Below, piece after piece: positions 1 through 9,377 of a stretch of DNA of 64,000 nt. Origin of the DNA: Propioniferax innocua (GTDB lineage: Bacteria; Actinomycetota; Actinomycetes; Propionibacteriales; Propionibacteriaceae); contig NZ_VFOR01000001.1 in NCBI RefSeq assembly GCF_006716235.1, positions 930,001 to 994,000 on the forward strand. The letters run 5' to 3'. Numbering within the stretch: position 1 is the first letter of the stretch; each line of letters opens with the position of its first letter. The translations under genes and the position numbers were made by a program. Under the pieces are notes generated by a model, which saw nothing but the letters and a program-made list of their open reading frames with translations, ran no database searches and was not told the DNA's origin.

Positions 1-2
1 CA

Positions 3-1934
3 AAGACAGCGGCCGCGGGACTGAACGACGGCACCTACGCAGCGGTGCTGCACATCCCCCGCGGGTTCTCGGCCAACATCGCCTCCAGCGGCAAGGACCA
101 CCCCCAGAAAGCGGAGCTGACCCTGGAGACCGACGACGCGCACAACTACATCGTGGGCACAGTCGCCCAACAGGTCCTGGAGACGATCCGGGGCAACCTC
201 AACGAGACCACGACTGCGAAGTACGTGGATCAGGTCTACATCGGTTTCAACGAGATCCAGGCCAAGATGACCGAGGCCGCCGATGGTGCCCAGAAGGTCT
301 CGGATGGGGCGTCGGATCTGCACGAGGGCACCGGAACCCTGGCCGAGGGCACCGGCACCGCCCGTGAGGGTGCCGGCGAATTGGCCGACGGTCTGGGTGA
401 ACTGTCCGACGGCGCGGACAGGCTTGCTGACGGAACCGGACGGCTCGCCACTGGAGCATCCGACCTTCACGATGGAACCAACCGCTTGCGAGAGGGGTCA
501 TCGGAGGCCGCCGACAGATCCGGGGACCTCGCCGACGGCGCCCGGCAGGTCGCTGATGGCACCGAGAAGCTCTCCACCAAGGCCGATGAAGTGGATGCCA
601 AGGCTGCACGGGTGCGGGATCGCGTCGACGAGTTCGATCAGAAGGCGACGCCGATCATCAGCGACAGCCGCCAGGCACTCTCCGATGCGCACGATCAGAC
701 CGTCGGCGATCTGCAGACACGGGCGGACGAGTTGGCGTCGAAGTACCCCGATGACCCGGATGTGCAGGCGCTGTCCCAGGAACTCGAGACGATGGCCACC
801 GACCTGGAGAATGCCCATTCACGCGCAGATGCGGCCGCCGATGACGTCGAGTCGGCTCGCCGAGGTGTGCGCGACACCGTGGATTCGGCCGCCGATCGCA
901 TCGACGAGGCGGCCGGGCAGATCCACCGGCTCGATGAGGGCGCCACACAGGTGGCCGACGGGGCCGATCGTCTGCACGAGGGTCTGGTCACTCTCGATGA
1001 CGGCGTTGGTCAGTTGGATGACGGAGCCGCGAAACTCAAGACCGGAGCATCGGAGGTGAACGACGGCGCCGGTCGGTTGGCCGAGGCGTCGAGCACGGCT
1101 GCCGAAGGCGGACGCGACCTGGCCGACGGGTTGGTGGAACTCGACGACGGCGCCCACCGGTTGGACGAGGGCGCAGGTGAACTGGACGAGGGCGCAGGTG
1201 AACTCTCCGACGGCATCGCCGAAGGCGCCGATTCCGTACCGACCTATTCGTCCGCGGACCGTGACACCCGATCCGACGTGGTCGCCGTGCCGGTGGAGGG
1301 CGATGCCCAGCGCGACCATGCCGTCGAGGCCTACGGCGAAGGCCTGGCGCCCTTCTTCCTGTCGCTCGCGCTGTGGATCGGCGGCATGATCACCTACATG
1401 GTGCTCAACGCCATCCCCTACCGGGCACTGGCGTCGTCGGCCAGGTCGTGGCGGATCGCCTGGTCGGGATATGCGCCCGGCATGTTCTTCGGCGTGCTGC
1501 AGGTGCTGGTGATCTTCACGGTGTTGACCTTCACCCTGGATTTCACGGTGCCGAGCTGGCTTGCAACGATCGCGTTCGCGATTCTCGTCGCCGCATCGTT
1601 CCATGCGGTCCACCAGTTGTGTGTGGTCCTGCTGGGATCCTTGGGGCGGCTCGTCGCCCTCATCCTGCTGATGTTGCAGATCGGCGCGGCCGGTGGCACC
1701 TATCCAGTGGAGACCACGCCACCGTTCTTCCAGGCCATAGCACCCTTCCTGCCCATGACCTATGCCGTGGAGGGGCTGCGCGGACTCATCGCCGGCGGCA
1801 ACACCCTCGGTGTGGCGCATTCGGCGGTGATGCTGCTGGCGTTCGGCGTCGGCGCCCTGACGCTGAGCGCGTTCGTGTCGAGCCGAAAGCGCGTGGTGAC
1901 CGTTGCGCGGCTCTACCCGAGCCTGGAGTTGTGA
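3..1934 (+). CDS. YhgE/Pip family membrane protein, 5' truncated by window edge
   Basis: The reading frame is open to the first bases of the window, so the gene starts upstream. The GTG some 40 bases in is internal: the motif DGTYAAVLHIPRGFSAN, typical of the N-terminal extracytoplasmic region of YhgE/Pip proteins, spans it. A long middle region is built of repeats of the form L-x-D-G-x-x-x-L (roughly residues 80-400 of the visible part), interrupted by a charged coiled-coil-like segment. The last 200 residues hold about five hydrophobic segments ending in the ABC-2-type-like TYPVETTPPFF motif. The family is known as phage-infection or ESX/secretion-associated membrane proteins, and its molecular role is unsettled. 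Gene end and family are clear; function is not. Confidence 0.85.
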   Translation, partial: KTAAAGLNDGTYAAVLHIPRGFSANIASSGKDHPQKAELTLETDDAHNYIVGTVAQQVLETIRGNLNETTTAKYVDQVYIGFNEIQAKMTEAADGAQKVSDGASDLHEGTGTLAEGTGTAREGAGELADGLGELSDGADRLADGTGRLATGASDLHDGTNRLREGSSEAADRSGDLADGARQVADGTEKLSTKADEVDAKAARVRDRVDEFDQKATPIISDSRQALSDAHDQTVGDLQTRADELASKYPDDPDVQALSQELETMATDLENAHSRADAAADDVESARRGVRDTVDSAADRIDEAAGQIHRLDEGATQVADGADRLHEGLVTLDDGVGQLDDGAAKLKTGASEVNDGAGRLAEASSTAAEGGRDLADGLVELDDGAHRLDEGAGELDEGAGELSDGIAEGADSVPTYSSADRDTRSDVVAVPVEGDAQRDHAVEAYGEGLAPFFLSLALWIGGMITYMVLNAIPYRALASSARSWRIAWSGYAPGMFFGVLQVLVIFTVLTFTLDFTVPSWLATIAFAILVAASFHAVHQLCVVLLGSLGRLVALILLMLQIGAAGGTYPVETTPPFFQAIAPFLPMTYAVEGLRGLIAGGNTLGVAHSAVMLLAFGVGALTLSAFVSSRKRVVTVARLYPSLEL

Positions 1935-1943
1935 GCCTCCGCC

Positions 1944-1989
1944 CCACCTCTACGTTGTGCCGGGCAGACGCGGCACAACGCAGAGGTGG
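1944..1989. repeat. Hairpin between convergent genes, related to a 72-bp tandem repeat at 50.2 kb
   Basis: Two 19-nt arms starting CCACCTCTACGTTGTGCCG pair at 18 of 19 positions around an 8-nt loop. It sits between the convergent ends of the YhgE-like gene and putA, so it could serve as a bidirectional terminator although it has no T-run. The same CCCCACCTCTAC...GGCACAACG sequence recurs in three tandem units near 50.2 kb, so it belongs to a dispersed repeat family rather than being a one-off terminator. Confidence 0.8.
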
Positions 1990-2001
1990 CCCCCTCAGGA
2001 A

Positions 2002-5000
2002 TCAGATCAGGCCATCGGTGAGGTGTGAGGGCGTGCCAAAGCGGTGTGCGGTGATCGAGACCGCCTGCTCGCGCAGGTGCGGAAGCATCTCCACCCGTCC
2101 GGCACGGACGACCTCTCCCCCATACACCGCAATGTCAGGCTTACCGCCGCTGGCCTCGGTGATCCCAGCCAGCACATCGGCGCGGGAGGCCCCTGCCACG
2201 ACGCGGATACGGACGCCTGCATCGGGGCCTTCGAGGGCCGCCAGGTTCCGCACCCGATCGGCCCACGCGGCGTCGTCCTCCACCACGACGGTCGCACCTC
2301 GTTCCTGGACGATCCGCGCAGCCTCACCGGGCAGCGGCACCGCCGTGGACACCACCGGCGTCGCCTCCGCAGCCAGGGCCGCCGCCAGTGCCCGCAGCAC
2401 GTGGTGCGGTTCGGCATCGGCGGCGACGCGGATGGTCACGGTCTCGGGGCGGTAGCGCAGCAGGTTCCGTTCGACGCCGAGCTGCGATGCGTCGCGGGCG
2501 ATGCCGAACTCGTCGTCCCACGCCCGAGCGTCACTGGCCATGGCCTCACTCAGCCACGCCACGGCATCGGCGTCCAGCCCCAGCCGTTCGGCTTCTGCCA
2601 GCAGCGGAGCCGCCACTGGACGAGGGTCACCGGCTGCGGCCGGAGCGTCGGACCACTCACCGAAGGCATGCAGATAGTTGGGCCCACCGGCCTTGGTCCC
2701 CGGGCCGATCGCCGATTTCTTCCAGCCCCCGAAGGACTGCCTGCGCACGATCGCGCCGGTGATCCCGCGGTTGACGTAGAGGTTCCCGGCCTCGACGCGG
2801 TCGAGCCAGAGGGCGATCTCGTCACGGTCGAGCGACTGCAGGCCCGAGGTCAGGCCGTACTCGATCTCGTTGACGATCTCGATGGCCTCCTCGAGAGTGT
2901 CGACGGTCATGACGCCCAGGATCGGCCCGAAGTACTCCACGTGGTGGTACTCGGACCCACGCTTGACGCCTCCGCGGACGCCCGGCCGCCACAGCTTCAC
3001 CTCACCATCGCCGTCGCGGGAGAGCGGACCGGCATCGGTGATCGGTGTGGGGGCCTGGATCCACCACTCGCCCTCGCCGAGCGTGGTCAGCCCGCGCAGG
3101 AGCTTGCCCGACGGCGGCGCGATGACCGGGCCCACCTGGGTCCGCAGATCATCGGGGGTGCCGACCTTCAGCGACGCCACCGCGTCACGCAACTGCCGGT
3201 TGAACCGTGGCGAATCGGCCACCGATCCGACGCAGATCACCAGCGACGACGCCGAGCATTTCTGCCCCGCGTGGCCGAAGGCCGACTGGACGATGTCGCG
3301 CACCGCGAGATCGAGGTCGGCGTTCGGGGTCACGATCGTGACGTTCTTGCCGCTGGTCTCGGCCAGGATGGGCAGGTCCGGGCGCGCCTGACGCATGGTC
3401 ACCGCCGTGTCGTAGGCACCGGTGAGGATGACCCGATCGACGCGCTCGTCGGCGATGAGTCCGGTCATCACGTCGCGGTCGGTGATGTGCACGTACTGCA
3501 GCACCTCACGCGGCACACCGGCCTCCCAGAGGGCCTCGATCATCACCGCACCGGTGCGTGACGCCGCGGGCGCCGGCTTGAACACCACGGCCGCTCCCGA
3601 TGCCAGGGCCGAGAGCGCACCACCGGCGGGGATGGCGGTCGGGAAGTTCCACGGCGGGATCACCGCGACGAGCCGAGACGGCGTGAACTCCGCACCGTCG
3701 ACCTTCTCGAGCTCCTGGCCCAGTGCGGCGTAGTAGTGGGCGAAGTCGATGGCCTCACTGACCTCGGGGTCACCCTGATCGAGGGTCTTGCCGCACTCGG
3801 ACCCCATGACCTCCAGCAGCTCGGCGCGCTTGGATTCCAGGATCTCGCCCGCACGATGCAGGATGCGAGTACGTTCGGTGACGCCGAGATCCCGCCACGA
3901 CTGCGCCGCGTCGAGGCCACGGGCGATGATGCGGTCGATCTCATCGGCGTCATTGACCGTGGCCGAGTCCCGGAGATCACAGCCGAGGCGCGATTCGACC
4001 ATGCGTCCGGCGATCTCTCGGCCCCAGACGCGTGCGGCGGGAAGATCGGGGTCGGTGTCGGGGGTGTTGGTGAAACCTTCGTAGCCGCCCTCGGTCCAGG
4101 CGTCGACGCGGGCCTCCACGTCGGCGACCGGGACCCGTCGATCCTGACGACGGTTCGGCAGCGGCACCTGGAAGTTCTCCACACGCCCGTCGCCGGTGAT
4201 CTGTTCCAGGTCGGCGAGCGAGGCGAGGAAGCGATCTCGTTCCCGGGCGAACAGCTTCGTGTCGTCGTGGAGCTCGAACACCGCCGACATGAAGTTCTCC
4301 TGGCTCGCCCCCTCCTCCAGGCGACGGATCAGGTAGGCGATGGCCACGTCGAACTCGGCGGGCTTCACCACCGGCGTGTACAGCAGCAGCGAGCCCACCT
4401 CGCGTCGCACCACCTCGGCCTGACCGGTGGCCATGCCCAACAGCATCTCCACGTCGACGCCGTCCTGCGCTCCACGGGCCTTGGCCAGCAGCCACGCCAG
4501 GGCAACGTCGAACAGGTTGTGCCCGGCGATGCCGATGCGGATGTTGCGGACGTGCTCGGGGCGCAACGCGTAGTCGAGGACGGCCTTGTAGCTGGTGTCG
4601 CTGTCCTGTTTGGTGCCCCAGGTGGCCTGTGGCCAGCCGTGGATCATGGCGTCCACGTGTTCCATGGGCAGGTTGGCTCCCTTGACCACGCGCACCTTGA
4701 TCGGAGCACCGCCGGCATCGACGCGGCGGGCGGCCCAATCCTGCAGGAACATCATGGCCCCCAGCGCATCGGGCAGGTACGCCTGCAGCACGATGCCCGC
4801 TTCGAGGTGGGCGAACTCGGGACGCTCGAGCAGACGGGTGAACACCGCGATGGTGAGATCGAGGTCCTTGTACTCCTCCATGTCGAGGTTGATGAACTTG
4901 TTCGGCGTCGCCTCCGCCGCGATCCGGAACAACGGCACGAGCTCGCGCTCCATGTGCTCGACGGCCTCGTCGAAGGCCCAGTGGTTGTGCGGGGCAACGG

Positions 5001-5553
5001 TCGAGGACACCTTGATCGACACGTAGTCGACGTCGTCGCGCTCGAGCAGACGCCTGGTGCCCTCGATGCGCCGGGCGGCCTCCTTCTCACCGAGGATGTA
5101 CTCGCCCAGGAGGTTGACGTTCAACCGGACGCCGTCGCGTCGCACCTTCTGGATCGCGGGGCCGAGCCTGGAGTCGGTGGCGTCGATGATGAGGTGGCGC
5201 ACCATGTGGCGGAGCACACGCCGCGCGATGGGCACCACGACCTGCGGCAGCAGGGGACCCACCGCGCCGCCCAGGCCGATCGCATGGCGCATGACCGCCG
5301 GCAGGAAGGCCGGGGTGAGCGGCGTCAGTTCCTTGAGTTTCGACGCCGCCGCATTCACATCCTCGGGGCGGATGACACCGTCGACGAATCCCACGGTGAA
5401 GTCCAGGCCGTTCGGATCCTGCAGGACGCCCGCCAGCTGCTGGGCCGCCGGCTCGACCGGCTCGTGGGCTGCGTCGCGCAGCCAGCGCTGGACCAGCTCG
5501 ATCGTCTCGTCGGCAAGATCCTGGGGTCGGACGTCATGGGATGGGTGGGTCAT
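2002..5553 (-). CDS. putA: Bifunctional proline dehydrogenase / L-glutamate-gamma-semialdehyde dehydrogenase
   Basis: Oxidises proline to glutamate in two steps, an FAD-dependent proline dehydrogenase followed by an NAD-dependent P5C dehydrogenase. The product is about 1183 residues. The N-terminal half carries the PRODH barrel, with the conserved YLIRRLEEG segment near residue 406. The second half is an aldehyde dehydrogenase with general-base Glu732 (AETSGKN) and catalytic Cys766 (GHAGQKCSA). A further ~180 residues follow the dehydrogenase domain, as in long PutA forms. No N-terminal ribbon-helix-helix domain is seen, so it is probably not its own repressor. The ATG was chosen over an upstream in-frame start because AAAGG lies about 9 nt before it. 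It is divergent from a LysR gene that is the obvious candidate regulator. Confidence 0.93.
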   Translation of the reverse strand: MTHPSHDVRPQDLADETIELVQRWLRDAAHEPVEPAAQQLAGVLQDPNGLDFTVGFVDGVIRPEDVNAAASKLKELTPLTPAFLPAVMRHAIGLGGAVGPLLPQVVVPIARRVLRHMVRHLIIDATDSRLGPAIQKVRRDGVRLNVNLLGEYILGEKEAARRIEGTRRLLERDDVDYVSIKVSSTVAPHNHWAFDEAVEHMERELVPLFRIAAEATPNKFINLDMEEYKDLDLTIAVFTRLLERPEFAHLEAGIVLQAYLPDALGAMMFLQDWAARRVDAGGAPIKVRVVKGANLPMEHVDAMIHGWPQATWGTKQDSDTSYKAVLDYALRPEHVRNIRIGIAGHNLFDVALAWLLAKARGAQDGVDVEMLLGMATGQAEVVRREVGSLLLYTPVVKPAEFDVAIAYLIRRLEEGASQENFMSAVFELHDDTKLFARERDRFLASLADLEQITGDGRVENFQVPLPNRRQDRRVPVADVEARVDAWTEGGYEGFTNTPDTDPDLPAARVWGREIAGRMVESRLGCDLRDSATVNDADEIDRIIARGLDAAQSWRDLGVTERTRILHRAGEILESKRAELLEVMGSECGKTLDQGDPEVSEAIDFAHYYAALGQELEKVDGAEFTPSRLVAVIPPWNFPTAIPAGGALSALASGAAVVFKPAPAASRTGAVMIEALWEAGVPREVLQYVHITDRDVMTGLIADERVDRVILTGAYDTAVTMRQARPDLPILAETSGKNVTIVTPNADLDLAVRDIVQSAFGHAGQKCSASSLVICVGSVADSPRFNRQLRDAVASLKVGTPDDLRTQVGPVIAPPSGKLLRGLTTLGEGEWWIQAPTPITDAGPLSRDGDGEVKLWRPGVRGGVKRGSEYHHVEYFGPILGVMTVDTLEEAIEIVNEIEYGLTSGLQSLDRDEIALWLDRVEAGNLYVNRGITGAIVRRQSFGGWKKSAIGPGTKAGGPNYLHAFGEWSDAPAAAGDPRPVAAPLLAEAERLGLDADAVAWLSEAMASDARAWDDEFGIARDASQLGVERNLLRYRPETVTIRVAADAEPHHVLRALAAALAAEATPVVSTAVPLPGEAARIVQERGATVVVEDDAAWADRVRNLAALEGPDAGVRIRVVAGASRADVLAGITEASGGKPDIAVYGGEVVRAGRVEMLPHLREQAVSITAHRFGTPSHLTDGLI

Positions 5554-5732
5554 GGCGATCGGCCTTTCGACGACGCAGCGTCTTGTGGATGTCACATGCC
5601 ACCGCCTCCATCGGCCGGTGGGCATGTCTTGATGCTCCAGTGTGCGATGCAAAAGAGGTGACGTAAAGTAATCATTTCTTCCAGATAGAATTCACTTTTA
5701 CTGAACTTTTGGGGAAGGGTGACGGAGGGCCG
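5554..5732. promoter_or_regulatory. Divergent putA / lysR control region
   Basis: A 179-bp spacer between divergent genes. Its part nearest the LysR gene is strikingly AT-rich for this genome (AAAGTAATCATTTC, then AGAATTCACTTTTACTGAAC). LysR-type regulators normally bind such shared spacers and act on both promoters. No exact operator could be fixed by eye. Confidence 0.5.
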
Positions 5733-6626
5733 ATGCTGGACATGAAGCGGCTCCGCCTGCTGTGGGAGTTCCACACGCGCGGAACCATCGCCGAGGTCGC
5801 CGACGCGCTGAACTACACCCGCTCGGCGGTGTCCCAGCAGCTTTCGCTGCTGGAACGTGAGGCCGGTACACCGCTGCTGCGCAAGGTGGGGCGCCGCTTG
5901 GAGCTCACCGCCACCGGCGAGGCCTTGGTCGTCGAGGTCGAGCGTCTGCTGAACGACATGGAGCGGGCCGAGTCCGTCCTGCAGTCCGGCGCGGTCGGCG
6001 TCCGGATCCGGGTGGCCTCCTTCCAGACCGCAGTGCTCGCCCTGTTCCCTGCCGCCCTGCAGATCATCCGACGCACCGCGCCGGAGTTGCGCGTCGAGTT
6101 GGTGCAGTACGAGCCCGAAACCGCCCTGTCGGAGACATGGGCGCGTCGGTTCGACCTGGTGGTGGCCGAGCACTACCCCGGACACGCGGCGCCCCACTTT
6201 CCCGGGCTGGATCGCATCCCCCTGACCTCCGACCTCATCAGCCTCGCTCTTCCACCGTCCGGCACCGGCGCAGCCTTCGACGAGGTCACCTGTATCGAGG
6301 ACGCCACCGATCTGCCGTGGGTGATGGAGCCACCGGGCACCGCGACGCGGCACTGGGCGGAGCAGGCATGCCGCCGGGCCGGTTTCGAGCCCGACATCCG
6401 TTTCGAGACCGCTGATCTGCAGGCGCATGTACGTCTGGTCGAGACGGGCAATGCCGTGGCGCTCCTACCAGGGCTGGTGCACACCTCCACCCCCACGGTG
6501 CGTCTGGTGGACCTTCCCGACGCGCCACATCGCTCCGTCTTCACCGCAGCACGTGAGGCGAGCGCGGGCCACACCGCCATCGCCACCGTGCGCGCCGCAT
6601 TGGAAGAGGTGGCCACCTGGCGGTGA
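5733..6626 (+). CDS. LysR-family transcriptional regulator, probable putA regulator
   Basis: A 297-residue LysR-type regulator. The N-terminal winged helix-turn-helix covers residues 1-60, with the recognition region NYTRSAVSQQLSLLEREAG, followed by a linker helix and a periplasmic-binding-like effector domain to about residue 290. The ATG is preceded by CGGAGGG at good spacing; a TTG eight codons earlier has no such site. Divergence from putA suggests control of proline catabolism, perhaps with proline or a related amino acid as effector. That assignment rests on position only. Confidence 0.88.
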   Translation: MLDMKRLRLLWEFHTRGTIAEVADALNYTRSAVSQQLSLLEREAGTPLLRKVGRRLELTATGEALVVEVERLLNDMERAESVLQSGAVGVRIRVASFQTAVLALFPAALQIIRRTAPELRVELVQYEPETALSETWARRFDLVVAEHYPGHAAPHFPGLDRIPLTSDLISLALPPSGTGAAFDEVTCIEDATDLPWVMEPPGTATRHWAEQACRRAGFEPDIRFETADLQAHVRLVETGNAVALLPGLVHTSTPTVRLVDLPDAPHRSVFTAAREASAGHTAIATVRAALEEVATWR

Positions 6627-6666
6627 TCGCCGCGAGAACGCCCTCGCTCGGACGCATGGCACAAGA

Positions 6667-6710
6667 TTTCACATGTGGTTCACCTCACATCCACTTCGGC
6701 CCCCTAGTCT
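6667..6710 (+). promoter_or_regulatory. PHO-box-like direct repeats and promoter of the phosphate operon
   Basis: Three consecutive 11-nt units, TTTCACATGTG, GTTCACCTCAC and ATCCACTTCGG, match the tandem 11-mer architecture and GTTCACC core of actinobacterial PhoP boxes. A possible -10 element, TAGTCT, follows six bases later. The genes downstream encode phosphate transport proteins, which supports PhoP control under phosphate starvation. Only the middle unit matches the core well. Confidence 0.6.
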
Positions 6711-6747
6711 CTCCATAGCCCTGCTGATCCACGCATCGGAGAGAGTC

Positions 6748-8061
6748 ATGGCGGAGAACGCCGAAGGAAACATCAACCCTTCCCCGGAGTCCGACCACGA
6801 CGCTGCGACGTCCAGCGCTCTGACGGTCACTGATCAGCCCACGACTGAAGGTCCGGCCACCGATGCCGGGGCCGACGACGGTCCCCCACCCGCGAGCCCG
6901 CTGAGCTTCATCCCGCTCGAGGGTCGCGCGGCCAGCATCCGTGACTGGGTGGGCGTCCTCGTGGGCGTCTACATCCTCATCACCGCGGTGCAGGTGATCA
7001 GTGGTGGGTTCAAGACCGCCACCGGCGATCAGGCCGAGCAGCTGTTCACCTTCGCCTCCAACCCGCTCATCGCGCTGATGATCGGCCTGCTGGCCACGGC
7101 ACTGACCCAGTCGTCGTCGACGACGACCTCGATCGTGGTCGGGCTCACCGCGGGCGGCATGCCGATGGAGGTCGCCATCCCGATGTTGATGGGCGCCAAC
7201 CTGGGCACGACCATGACCAATACGCTGGTCAGCCTCGGCATGGCCCAGGACAAGTCGGTGTTCCGTCGGGCCTTCGCCGCGGCCACGGTGCATGACTTCT
7301 TCAACCTCATGGCGGTGTTCATCCTCCTCCCGCTCGAGTTGATGTTCGGAGTCCTCGATCGGGTCTCGGGATGGCTCGCCGGCGCCACCTCCGGGTCGGA
7401 CGGCGGTATCGTCGCCGCCATCTTCGGCGGCCTGGGCACCGCGGTGAAGGCCGCGACCTCACCCCTGTCGGACCTCATCGAGACAATCGTGTCGGCGGTC
7501 GGCCTGCCCGATGTGGTGACCGGCATCATCCTCATCGTCGCGGGTGTGGCCCTGATCCTGTCGGTGATCAACACCATCGGGAAGCTGTTGAAGGGCCTCA
7601 TGGTCGGCAAGGCCAAACAGGTACTCCATGCCGCGATCGGTCGTGGCCCGGTCACCGGCATCTTCTCCGGGATGATCATGACGATCATGGTGCAGTCGAG
7701 CTCCACCACCACGAGCCTCGCGGTGCCTCTGGCCGGTTCGGGCGCCTTCACCCTGCGTCAGATCTACCCCTTCACCGTCGGCGCGAACATCGGCACCACG
7801 ATCACGGCCCTGATCGCGGCATTCGGGTTCTCCGGCATCGAGGGCACCCTGGCCATGCAGGCGGCCTTCGTCCACCTGATGTTCAACGTCCTCGCCACAG
7901 TGATCATCTTCGGCCTCCCGTTCCTGCGCGTCGTACCACCACGGTGCGCGGAGTTCCTCGCCAAGCACTCGGCCGAACGCAAGCTCTGGGCAGCGGTGTG
8001 GACCCTCGGGGTGTTCGTCGCCCTGCCACTGTTGCTCATCCTGGTGCCCCAGCTCTTCTGA
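6748..8061 (+). CDS. Na/Pi cotransporter family protein (NptA/PF02690 type)
   Basis: A 437-residue inner-membrane transporter expected to move phosphate with sodium, inward or as an overflow route. The two inverted repeats of the family are evident: TQSSSTTTSIVVG near residue 121 and VQSSSTTTSLAVP near residue 316, each followed by a GANIGTT-like turn (GANLGTTMTN, GANIGTTITA). The first 60 residues are acidic, low in complexity and probably cytoplasmic. No PhoU domain is fused to the C-terminus. The ATG lies shortly after a PHO-box-like promoter. The downstream small gene and PstS-like gene follow closely, so the three probably form one phosphate operon. Confidence 0.9.
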   Translation: MAENAEGNINPSPESDHDAATSSALTVTDQPTTEGPATDAGADDGPPPASPLSFIPLEGRAASIRDWVGVLVGVYILITAVQVISGGFKTATGDQAEQLFTFASNPLIALMIGLLATALTQSSSTTTSIVVGLTAGGMPMEVAIPMLMGANLGTTMTNTLVSLGMAQDKSVFRRAFAAATVHDFFNLMAVFILLPLELMFGVLDRVSGWLAGATSGSDGGIVAAIFGGLGTAVKAATSPLSDLIETIVSAVGLPDVVTGIILIVAGVALILSVINTIGKLLKGLMVGKAKQVLHAAIGRGPVTGIFSGMIMTIMVQSSSTTTSLAVPLAGSGAFTLRQIYPFTVGANIGTTITALIAAFGFSGIEGTLAMQAAFVHLMFNVLATVIIFGLPFLRVVPPRCAEFLAKHSAERKLWAAVWTLGVFVALPLLLILVPQLF

Positions 8062-8073
8062 GAGGACCGACCC

Positions 8074-8400
8074 ATGAACGAATCCCGCTCCCCCCAGCAG
8101 ATCGAAGCCGAACTGGAGCGGATGCTCGCCGAGGCCGAAGCGACCGCGGCACGGCTGCGCACCGAGCTGGCATCCCTGCGCGCCCATCAGCCCGAGCCCG
8201 AGGATTTCGACGCCGTCGAGGCGGCCCAGCATCTGGAAGCCGAACATCTCGATCGCTACATGCAGGAAGCCACCGTCAACTGGCGCAAGCTCCTCGAGTT
8301 CTTCGAAGAGGCCCTCGCCGAGATCCGACGCCCACGCAGCACCACTGAGTCCGACCCTGCGGACCAGCCCTCGACACCCGAGGAGGACTCCGATGTGTGA
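8074..8400 (+). CDS. Small charged coiled-coil protein, unknown function
   Basis: 108 residues, rich in Glu, Ala and Arg, with an almost continuous amphipathic helix over residues 8-85 (IEAELERMLAEAEATAARL). There is no signal peptide or membrane segment, so it is probably cytosolic. It starts 12 nt after the phosphate cotransporter and its end overlaps the PstS-like gene by 8 nt, implying co-translation in the phosphate operon. No family was recognised; a partner or PhoU-like accessory role for the cotransporter would be a guess from position. Confidence 0.75.
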   Translation: MNESRSPQQIEAELERMLAEAEATAARLRTELASLRAHQPEPEDFDAVEAAQHLEAEHLDRYMQEATVNWRKLLEFFEEALAEIRRPRSTTESDPADQPSTPEEDSDV

Positions 8401-9352
8401 CCTCACCCGTCTCACCATCCCGACGCTGGCGTGCGCCCTGTTGCTGTCGGCGTGCAGCGGCGAGGCCGACAACGACTCCATCGAGGTCTCGGGCTCGGCA
8501 ACGGTCGCCCCCATCACCGGGGCCATGGCCGCCCAGGGCCGCTTCGACGTGAACGTGGCCGCCGAGGGCACCATCGACGGCTTCGAGCGTTTCTGCGCCG
8601 GTGAGACCGCCATCAATGATGCCTCCACCGCGATCCCGGCCGAGGCGCTCGCCACGTGCGAGGAGAACGGCGTCGAGTTCGTGGAGCTGCCGATCGGGCT
8701 GGACGCCCTCACCGTGGTCCGGCATGAGAAGAACGACTTCGCCACCGATCTGACCTCCGCCGAGCTCGCCGCGATCTTCGAACCGGGCTCGACGGTCACG
8801 ACCTGGTCGGATGTGCGCAGCACCTGGCCCGACGAGGAGATCGCCCTGTTCGGCCGCGGCAGCGGTTCGGGCACGTTCGACTTCTTCACCCACACCATCA
8901 ACGGCGAGGCCGGCGCCATTCGTGACGACTACCGGCACACTGACGACATGGCCGAGCTGGCCACGTGGATCGCCGAGGACGAGAACGCGCTCGGTTTCAT
9001 GGGAGTCGGCAACTATCTGGCCGCCGACGAGGAGCAACGCGATCTCATCACCAACGTCGCGGTCGATGGCGTCATGCCGGCCCTCGCCGAGACCCAGGAC
9101 GGCTCCTACCTGCTGGCCCGTCCGCTGTTCATCTACGTCTCGACCGCAGCCATCGAGGAGGATCCCCGGGTCGGTGAGTTCGTCGACTACTACGTGGAAT
9201 ACGCCCCCGATGTGCTGCCTCGGGTCCGTTTCTACCCCTTCGCCGATGAGACCTACGGTGCGGTGCAGGAGCGCTGGTCGGACCGCACACCGGGCGCCAT
9301 GTTCGGCGGTGAACAGTTCGTCACCGACGTCGAGGCCGGCCTGGAGGGGTGA
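8393..9352 (+). CDS. PstS-like phosphate-binding lipoprotein
   Basis: A 319-residue exported lipoprotein. The signal peptide ends at the lipobox LLSACSG (Cys near 19). The mature part has the phosphate-loop motifs of PstS-family proteins, VSGSATVAP near the start and FGRGSGSGTFDFF in the middle. PstS delivers phosphate to PstCAB, but no pst permease or ATPase follows here. It may therefore serve a distant transporter or sense phosphate beside the cotransporter encoded two genes upstream. It ends close to a convergent metal-permease gene. Confidence 0.85.
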   Translation: MCDLTRLTIPTLACALLLSACSGEADNDSIEVSGSATVAPITGAMAAQGRFDVNVAAEGTIDGFERFCAGETAINDASTAIPAEALATCEENGVEFVELPIGLDALTVVRHEKNDFATDLTSAELAAIFEPGSTVTTWSDVRSTWPDEEIALFGRGSGSGTFDFFTHTINGEAGAIRDDYRHTDDMAELATWIAEDENALGFMGVGNYLAADEEQRDLITNVAVDGVMPALAETQDGSYLLARPLFIYVSTAAIEEDPRVGEFVDYYVEYAPDVLPRVRFYPFADETYGAVQERWSDRTPGAMFGGEQFVTDVEAGLEG

Positions 9353-9377
9353 CGCCCTGGCCCGACGCGACTGGAGG

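Noticed and set aside
2044-5661. Long open frames on the plus strand opposite putA (up to about 640 codons)
   Set aside because: They mirror the codon structure of putA in a high-GC gene, show no family motifs and lack ribosome sites; they are antisense shadows.
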